A DNA stretch of 10,564 bases from Bacteroidales bacterium UBA4116. GTDB lineage: Bacteria > Bacteroidota > Bacteroidia > Bacteroidales > Tannerellaceae. The notes beneath the pieces are model-generated. The model was not told the origin of the DNA, ran no database searches, and saw only the letters and a list, made by a program, of their open reading frames with translations. The position numbers and the translations under genes are program-made. Below, piece by piece: positions 6,351-10,564 of this stretch. How positions within the stretch are numbered: position 1 is the first letter of the stretch; the number at the start of each line of letters is the position of its first letter. Where the stretch lies: the NCBI GenBank assembly GCA_002381645.1, contig DFXE01000018.1:1-10564 (forward strand). Reading direction: 5' to 3'.

Positions 6351-7043
6351 ATGAACAAAATAACAGAAGAACTTAAATCCCTGATGCGTCCGCGTGCGGC
6401 ATTGATAGCCTATCGGGGAGAAAACGCCCGTAGCCATGATTATTTTCTGGAATTGCGGGAGATTGACGACAAAGGAGTAATGGGAGAAGCCATCCCTGTA
6501 ACCTTTGATTTTATGAATGAGATTGCCGCCAATTATTCGGAAGCACACAACGGAACACCTGTGGGAGTAGTACCCAAAAACTTAATACATGCTGATACAC
6601 GGAAAGGTTCTGAGAAATACATCTGGTCTAATCCTCCCCGGAAAAGAATGATGTATTTTGTTCCAAATCTGGGTATTGAAAATGCGGAATACCATGTACC
6701 GGGAATTATTTATGTGGCTAAAGAATCTACATTAGCCGTATATGCTTATAAGGAAAAGAAACTGTCGGATGATACGGAATTGTATGCCGCTCCGTTCTTT
6801 AATACTTCTACCACCAGCGTATGCCTTGGTGCAGCTAAATTAAAGAAACCCACTAATCCCACATGGACGGAATTACTGGAATATTGGGAAAAGAAATTCT
6901 GGTTAACTGAATTTTCCCACCTCGCAAATGACAATCCCACAAAGAATAATCTGGTATTGGTAACTAAAGCTGCTAAGGATAAAGATTTTAATCCGGATGA
7001 ATTAAAATCAATCAACAAGAAACTTAAAGATATACTGAAATGA
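6351..7043 (+). CDS. PRTRC system protein B (predicted E2-like)
   Basis: A 230-residue soluble protein. It matches PRTRC B, which to my knowledge falls in the prokaryotic E2-like (ubiquitin-conjugating fold) group. Supporting residues: the only cysteine in the whole protein is C158, in FFNTSTTSVCLG. This resembles the (I/V)CL active-site strand of E2 enzymes, with an Asn (N151) seven residues before it. An aromatic- and proline-containing strand region precedes it (WSNPPRKRMMYF, 92-103). The C-terminal 40 residues are Lys-rich and helical. If the analogy holds, C158 would accept the activated C protein from the ThiF partner. The gene overlaps the ThiF gene by four bases (ATGA), implying translational coupling, and starts four bases after F. 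Confidence 0.85.
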   Translation: MNKITEELKSLMRPRAALIAYRGENARSHDYFLELREIDDKGVMGEAIPVTFDFMNEIAANYSEAHNGTPVGVVPKNLIHADTRKGSEKYIWSNPPRKRMMYFVPNLGIENAEYHVPGIIYVAKESTLAVYAYKEKKLSDDTELYAAPFFNTSTTSVCLGAAKLKKPTNPTWTELLEYWEKKFWLTEFSHLANDNPTKNNLVLVTKAAKDKDFNPDELKSINKKLKDILK

Positions 7044-7831
7044 AAAGAGTACATTACACGGATAATTACCTGATTAATCCGCAACATCCCATTACCGTGA
7101 ACCTGATTGGAGCGGGAGGAACCGGCTCACAGGTATTAACCTGTCTGGCAAGGCTGGATGTAACACTCAGGGCACTGAACCACCCCGGATTATTTGTCAC
7201 CTTGTATGACCCCGACGAAGTAACTGAAGCGAATATCGGCAGGCAGCTATTTAGCTATTCCGATTTCGGACTGAATAAAGCGGCCTGTCTTATTTCACGG
7301 ATAAACAACTTCTTTGGAAATGACTGGAAAGCTGTGCCTGAATTATTTCCTGCAACTGCTAAAAATGCCAAAGAAGAAAACAGAGCTAATATCACCATTA
7401 CCTGTACCGACAATGTGAAATCCCGTTTGGATATGTGGAAGTTCCTGAAAACAGTAAGGGATATCGGAAGCTATACCGATTATAAAACACCGCTTTACTG
7501 GATGGATTTTGGAAATGCCCAAACTACAGGGCAGGTAGTTTTGGGTACGGTGCAGAAAAAGATACCGCAACCCAAATCCAGGCAATATAAAACAGTCGAA
7601 TCTTTAAAGGTAATTACTGAATATGTGAACTATTCGTCTGTGAAAGTTGAGGACTCCGGTCCGAGCTGTTCGCTGGCGGAGGCCTTACAGAAACAGGATT
7701 TGTTTATTAACTCCACGCTGGCTCAGCTTGGATGCAATATTCTGTGGAAGATGTTCCGGCAGGGGATGATAGAGTATCAGGGATTATACATCAATCTGGA
7801 TACGATGAAGGTTAATCCGATACCAGTTTAA
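7040..7831 (+). CDS. PRTRC system ThiF family protein (E1-like adenylating enzyme)
   Basis: A 263-residue protein of the ThiF/MoeB/E1 superfamily, which adenylates the C-terminal glycine of a ubiquitin-like protein using ATP. The nucleotide-binding loop is GAGGTGS (24-30). The second strand ends LYDPDEV (55-61) with the acidic ribose contacts D57/D59. N65...RQ (68-69) gives the arginine motif, K80 is the conserved lysine, and TCTDN (121-125) is the typical T(D/x)N loop. C210 in SGPSCSLAEAL is a plausible catalytic cysteine; no CxxC zinc pairs are seen. It is the last gene of the PRTRC operon, coupled to the E2-like B gene by an ATGA overlap. Its most likely partner is PRTRC C. Family assignment is firm; substrate and pathway are inferred. 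Confidence 0.92.
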   Translation: MKRVHYTDNYLINPQHPITVNLIGAGGTGSQVLTCLARLDVTLRALNHPGLFVTLYDPDEVTEANIGRQLFSYSDFGLNKAACLISRINNFFGNDWKAVPELFPATAKNAKEENRANITITCTDNVKSRLDMWKFLKTVRDIGSYTDYKTPLYWMDFGNAQTTGQVVLGTVQKKIPQPKSRQYKTVESLKVITEYVNYSSVKVEDSGPSCSLAEALQKQDLFINSTLAQLGCNILWKMFRQGMIEYQGLYINLDTMKVNPIPV

Positions 7832-7835
7832 TTCT

Positions 7836-7893
7836 TCTAATGAAATTAGCTCTCATTTTGGTAATAAAGGCTGATATAGATAATGTCATTAGA
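7836..7893. repeat. 8-bp inverted repeat in the 3' flank of the PRTRC operon
   Basis: TCTAATGA (7836-7843) recurs inverted as TCATTAGA (7886-7893). The left arm also begins a small hairpin, CTAAT-GAA-ATTAG. The rest of 7832-7974 holds no gene I can support. The repeats lie between ThiF and the recombinase remnant and could be a weak terminator or a recombination site, or chance. Confidence 0.3.
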
Positions 7894-7974
7894 GGACAAC
7901 GAAGCAACTATTTGTAATCAGGCATTATTGGCGTTTTTTGTCTTCTTGTAAGGACAGGTAAAAAAACCAAAAAA

Positions 7975-8142
7975 GGACAGTTCAGGACGGAGTTCCGTTA
8001 CCAAGTCATTGTCCAGATGATAGGGCATCGAAATATTAAAACCACACAAATTTATGCGGAAATAACAGGGGCGAAAATTGAGGAAGATATGCAACTGCTT
8101 TCCGAAAAGATGAAAGATGATTATCGGCTGGCAAAAATCTAA
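7975..8142 (+). pseudogene. C-terminal remnant of a tyrosine recombinase (integrase)
   Basis: The frame ending in TAA at 8140-8142 reads QMIGHRNIKTTQIYAEIT, then GAKIEEDMQLLSEKMKDD. This is the end of the catalytic domain of Bacteroidota tyrosine recombinases: the (L/I)GHxxIKTTQIYA motif supplies the last conserved His and the nucleophilic Tyr. The first catalytic Arg, the HxxR and the whole N-terminal DNA-binding part are missing. The frame is open from 7918 but residues before about 7990 do not look like an integrase. No plausible start exists, so this is a broken, non-functional fragment. It lies 140-150 bases after the PRTRC operon and marks a probable old element edge or internal deletion. 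Its own terminator follows. Confidence 0.8.
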
Positions 8143-8166
8143 GCATCCATAAACAGAATCAATGAG

Positions 8167-8200
8167 CAAAGCCGTCCTTTATGCGAACGGCTTTGTTGTT
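8167..8200 (+). terminator. Terminator after the integrase remnant
   Basis: CAAAGCCGT (8167-8175) pairs with ACGGCTTTG (8187-8195), a perfect 9-bp stem with an 11-base loop followed by TTGTT. It is oriented for + strand transcripts from PRTRC/integrase. From 8201 to 8292 I see only AT-rich spacer. Confidence 0.7.
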
Positions 8201-8292
8201 AAATTACAGATTTATATAAACCCTGCCTTATGGTAAACTCTTATATTGTGCACTATGTTTTTTTCACTTTCCAAATTTTCCAAGTTAGCAAA

Positions 8293-9042
8293 TTATTTGC
8301 AAACAAATATTTGTTTATCAGACTTATCATTGAATATCTCTTCTTCAAAACTCCCAAACTTATGAATTATCTTAAATTCAAATCGCTTCAAATATTCATC
8401 TAATTCTTGTGGAAAATACATTCTCATATCCAAATTTTGAGTGGAGTGTAGTTTGCCATTTATGAAATAATGCCACTCTATGCGATTGATTTGGGTTGCG
8501 TTTTCATAGTGCATCGTTTGTTTTATTAAAACTTCCCTTCCATCGCCAGTAGTATATTCTGCAATGTTATTAAGACCTTTTTCGGCTTCAATAATATAGT
8601 GAATGTTTGGATTGTAACAGTCTAACAAAAACAAACCATCCTTTTTTAGATGCTTTTTTACTACATTTAATGTGTCAAACAAATCTTGATTTGTATACAA
8701 ATGATGAATAGAATTGAACGGAATAAAAATTAAATCATATTTATTAGGTATATCTAATGTTCTGATGTCAGCTTCAATGAATTCAATTTCCAACCCTTCT
8801 TTTTCGGCTTTTATTTTTGCTCGCTCCAACATTGAAGATGAGTTATCAATACCACAAATATTACATTCTTTTGCAAGTGGTATAGTAAGCCTCCCCGACC
8901 CACAACAAAGTTCAAGTATTTTTGCACTTTTGTTTGTCGGCAACCATTTTTTATAAAATGGCAAATCAGACAGAAATGTATTTAATCCATCATAGATATC
9001 TGCATCGTAAATCAAATCGCCAACTTTATATTCAGTACTCAT
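8293..9042 (-). CDS. Class I SAM-dependent methyltransferase
   Basis: A 249-residue protein with the Rossmann-like methyltransferase fold. Motif I is ILELCCGSGR (42-51). The acidic residue ending strand 2 is D66 (GIDNSSSM). EADIRTL (90-96) holds the acidic residue near the adenine, and YDLIFIPFNSIHHL (102-115) is the strand 4 post-motif. This resembles small-molecule or unassigned methyltransferases of the Methyltransf_25/UbiE-like type; the substrate is unknown. The start is the ATG at 9042. An in-frame TTG four codons upstream is possible but less likely. The gene is visibly more AT-rich than the PRTRC block, opposite in direction to it, and separated from it by the integrase remnant, so it likely has a different origin. 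A TAAATTTG -7 box lies about 50 bases upstream. Confidence 0.9.
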   Translation of the reverse strand: MSTEYKVGDLIYDADIYDGLNTFLSDLPFYKKWLPTNKSAKILELCCGSGRLTIPLAKECNICGIDNSSSMLERAKIKAEKEGLEIEFIEADIRTLDIPNKYDLIFIPFNSIHHLYTNQDLFDTLNVVKKHLKKDGLFLLDCYNPNIHYIIEAEKGLNNIAEYTTGDGREVLIKQTMHYENATQINRIEWHYFINGKLHSTQNLDMRMYFPQELDEYLKRFEFKIIHKFGSFEEEIFNDKSDKQIFVCK

Positions 9043-9092
9043 CCTATCTTTCAATTACAATGTTTTAATAATGTTTCTTCCTTTTCCGTTTG

Positions 9093-9125
9093 CAAATTTA
9101 CTAAATATTTGGAATACAGCCACAA
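9093..9125 (-). promoter_or_regulatory. Bacteroides-type promoter for the methyltransferase gene
   Basis: On the minus strand TAAATTTG (9100-9093) matches the TAnnTTTG -7 box of Bacteroidota. A TTG (9125-9123) stands about 22 bases upstream in the -33 position. Transcription would start about 40-45 bases before the ATG at 9042. Confidence 0.55.
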
Positions 9126-9165
9126 TTACAGACAAAGTCCTTTCATCCCAACCTTAATTTTAATC

Positions 9166-9546
9166 CTAAAAATAAGAGATTAAACTCTTTACCCATATTG
9201 CATAGTTAGAGCCGTCTATCGAATGAAAACCTAACTTTTAGGCAAATGAACGGCTTTTCTCGTTGGTAGATTCTACTCCGATATGCTTGTAGTCATGTTT
9301 TAAGGCTGTTTCAGCCAAGAACCGGACGAAATTGGAGCCATGCCCTATACGTTCTTTTTTGAAGCTTATCCGAGAGATAATAAGGCAGTCGGGTGGGAAT
9401 AAACTTTCCACTCGTCTGATACGCAAATAGAGGTCTATCCAGCTGTTTCTTCAAGTAGTTACGATATTATCAGGTGTAAGAAAGACAAGAGATAGACGCT
9501 TCATCAGGTATATATCTATCTCTTTTCGGATTTCTTCGTATTCGTA
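9166..9546 (-). pseudogene. GNAT-type N-acetyltransferase pseudogene with two in-frame stops
   Basis: Reading the minus strand in one frame from 9546 to the TAG at 9166-9168 gives a continuous protein-like sequence broken only by TGA (9453-9451) and TAA (9240-9238). The part between the stops contains KKERIGHGSNFVRFL, which fits the acetyl-CoA loop (R/Q-x-x-G-x-G) of GNAT enzymes, and then ESTNEKSRSFA. Immediately after the TAA, in the same frame, comes KLGFHSIDGSNYAIWVK. The stop thus sits exactly where the usual Glu of the GNAT 'N..s..fyeklGF' motif is expected, a one-base GAA to TAA change. The N-terminal limit is unclear: an ATG lies at 9504, and the frame is stopped upstream at 9547-9549. 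It lies upstream of, and in the same direction as, the methyltransferase gene. The gene is almost certainly dead. Confidence 0.75.
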
Positions 9547-9644
9547 TCAAGGCTTGATAGACAAGTATATACAAAGTAGATTAGAACAACAAGGTAAGCA
9601 GTCAAAAGCAGAATAAAAAGGCTTATGGAGTGATATATTAATTG

Positions 9645-9652
9645 TAGATTTG
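9645..9652 (+). promoter_or_regulatory. Bacteroides-type -7 box before the Crp/Fnr-family gene
   Basis: TAGATTTG matches TAnnTTTG exactly and lies 32 bases before the ATG at 9685, giving a short leader. No good -33 box is seen. The stretch 9547-9644 shows no gene. Confidence 0.5.
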
Positions 9653-9684
9653 CAAAATGGTGAGATTGTTTACATTTATCTGTT

Positions 9685-10272
9685 ATGAAAGAAAAGATTG
9701 TGAATGGAATAAATGATTATTATATTGAAGATTTAGACTTATCGGAGTTACAGCATTTTTTTATCGAAAATGGAGAAAAACGAGATTACAACCGAAAAGA
9801 CTACTTTATACGTCAACTTGATAAAAAAGAAATTATAGGATTTGTTTCAGAAGGTATTTTCCGTCATACCCGAATTGACAGAGAAGGCAGCGAGCATATT
9901 GTAGGATATAGTCCACAGAATCATTTTGTTGGAGATTATACTGCTTGTTTATGTCATAGGGAATCGCTAATAAACATACAAGCCGTAAAAAAGTGTACAA
10001 TTTATCTGATTCATTATAGTAAATTAGAAAAATTCTACAATTCTCATCCGGCATACCAGCGATTAGGTAAATTAATAGCTGAACAACTTTTTGTTATGTC
10101 TTACAGACGACTCATAGATACCTATTGTTGTACGCCAGAAGAACGTTATAGCAACTTCATCAAACTGTATCCTGAACTAAAAGAATTAATCCCATTAAAA
10201 GAAATTGCTTCTTTTATAGGCGTTACGCCGGAAACAGTAAGCCATATCCGCAGAAAATCTAAAAAGTCTTGA
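9685..10272 (+). CDS. Crp/Fnr-family transcriptional regulator
   Basis: A 195-residue protein of usual length for Bacteroidota Crp/Fnr regulators. The N-terminal part (about 18-115) is a cyclic-nucleotide-binding-type beta-roll (EGIFRHTRIDREGSEHIVGY, 56-75, is the typical strand pair). A linking helix follows (about 115-145). The C-terminus is a helix-turn-helix (about 167-192, IPLKEIASFIGVTPETVS) with the recognition helix TPETVSHIRRK. The phosphate-binding FGE...RS signature of cAMP receptors is absent, and there are no clustered N-terminal cysteines for an Fnr iron-sulfur centre, so its ligand is unknown or it is ligand-free. It is monocistronic: own -7 box before it, own terminator overlapping its stop codon. 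Its targets may include the neighbouring genes, but no shared operator is evident. Confidence 0.9.
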   Translation: MKEKIVNGINDYYIEDLDLSELQHFFIENGEKRDYNRKDYFIRQLDKKEIIGFVSEGIFRHTRIDREGSEHIVGYSPQNHFVGDYTACLCHRESLINIQAVKKCTIYLIHYSKLEKFYNSHPAYQRLGKLIAEQLFVMSYRRLIDTYCCTPEERYSNFIKLYPELKELIPLKEIASFIGVTPETVSHIRRKSKKS

Positions 10273-10292
10273 AATATTTCAAGACTTTTATT
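10262..10292 (+). terminator. Perfect palindromic terminator overlapping the regulator's stop codon
   Basis: AAAAGTCTTGAAAT (10262-10275) is followed without spacer by its exact reverse complement (10276-10289). The tip opens into a short AT loop and the 3' arm ends in TTTT. The TGA stop (10270-10272) is inside the left arm. Because the sequence is symmetrical with A and T flanks it could work in both directions. Confidence 0.85.
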
Positions 10293-10309
10293 CAATAAGT
10301 TATTTTAAT

Positions 10310-10344
10310 TTGCATCTGATTGAAATAATCATCTTTTGATGCAA
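10310..10344. promoter_or_regulatory. Nested inverted repeat before the last gene (possible operator)
   Basis: TTGCATC (10310-10316) and GATGCAA (10338-10344) enclose TGATT/AATCA (10317-10321 and 10327-10331), giving a bulged 12-bp stem. It lies about 20 bases before the ATG at 10365. Operator or leader hairpin is possible; no family is recognised. Confidence 0.3.
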
Positions 10345-10364
10345 GCTATAAACAATTTGCAGGT

Positions 10365-10564
10365 ATGTTAAATGATGAAATAAAATGTATTTACAGATAC
10401 TATTGTGAAGTAATAAGTAGCAACGAAAATTTAATAAAGAGGCTCGACAAAAAAATCTATACTCTTGGCACAATCAGAATTATACTTGTACTGGGAGCGT
10501 TATTAACTAGTATATTGTGGCCGGAGCCGAACTTGAAGATATGCAGTTTAATATTTTTACTGTA
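10365..10564 (+). CDS. N-terminus of a membrane-anchored MutS-related protein (partial)
   Basis: ATG at 10365 opens a frame of 66 codons that runs off the window edge. The start is a helical, charged segment with NENLIKRLDKKIYTLGTIR (about residues 20-38), then one hydrophobic stretch (about 39-51, IILVLGALLTSIL), a WPEPN turn, and a second hydrophobic stretch beginning near residue 58. A coiled 'LIxxLxKKIxxLGxxR' helix followed at once by two membrane segments is the usual beginning of Bacteroidota MutS-related ATPases, which carry the MutS core and ATPase domains several hundred residues later. Those domains lie outside the window, so the call rests on the N-terminus only. Any other two-helix membrane protein is an alternative. 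Confidence 0.5.
   Translation, partial: MLNDEIKCIYRYYCEVISSNENLIKRLDKKIYTLGTIRIILVLGALLTSILWPEPNLKICSLIFLL

Noticed and set aside
7883..7951. 22-codon frame before the integrase remnant as a piece of the same integrase
   Set aside because: Its residues (NQALLAFFVFL) are only vaguely like the recombinase core and are in a different frame; too weak to annotate.
7918..8169. Minus-strand open frame opposite the integrase remnant
   Set aside because: The + strand frame reads a clear tyrosine-recombinase end motif; the minus frame has none.
1..10564. tRNA or rRNA genes
   Set aside because: No cloverleaf with a T-loop GTTCRANNC context or rRNA-like conserved stretch was found on either strand by eye.

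Overview
The window looks like part of a Bacteroidota (Bacteroides/Parabacteroides-like) genome. The evidence is a DUF3945/DUF4099-type protein pair, a Bacteroidota-style topoisomerase III, few Shine-Dalgarno sites, and -7 boxes of the Bacteroides TAnnTTTG type. The left three quarters (about 1-7831) is accessory DNA from a plasmid or integrative element. The right quarter (about 8290-10564) is AT-richer, has a different gene style, and looks like flanking or separately acquired DNA.

Left to right on the + strand: the 3' end of a DUF3945-repeat gene (2-628), a stand-alone DUF4099-like small protein (695-955) with a strong terminator, and a full-length type IA topoisomerase (topB-like, 1029-3167). 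Next is a non-coding stretch with a long imperfect inverted repeat (3314-3470). Two unrecognised small genes follow (3504-3734, 3748-3972), then a hairpin and a 14-bp palindrome. After these comes a tight six-gene operon: PRTRC protein E, PRTRC protein C, a 53-residue small ORF, PRTRC protein F, PRTRC protein B and a ThiF/E1-like protein (4082-7831).

The operon is the biological centre of the window. PRTRC (ParB-related, ThiF-related cassette) systems are known from plasmids and integrative elements but lack a settled function. Read together, the genes resemble a miniature ubiquitin-like conjugation pathway: a 73-residue modifier candidate already ending in glycine (C), an E2-like protein whose only cysteine lies in a VCLG motif (B), and an E1-like adenylating enzyme with a GAGGTGS loop (ThiF). 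E (coiled coil plus a Gln-rich tail) and F could be scaffold, substrate or DNA-maintenance partners. No JAB peptidase (PRTRC A), ParM-like D or ParB is visible here.

The PRTRC operon is followed by the C-terminal scrap of a tyrosine recombinase (about 7975-8142) and its terminator, which suggests an old integration or deletion boundary. Beyond it are a minus-strand SAM-dependent methyltransferase (8293-9042), a minus-strand GNAT-type acetyltransferase pseudogene with two in-frame stops (9166-9546), a Crp/Fnr-family regulator (9685-10272) with a perfect palindromic terminator, and the start of a membrane-anchored protein resembling MutS-related Bacteroidota proteins (10365 to the window end).
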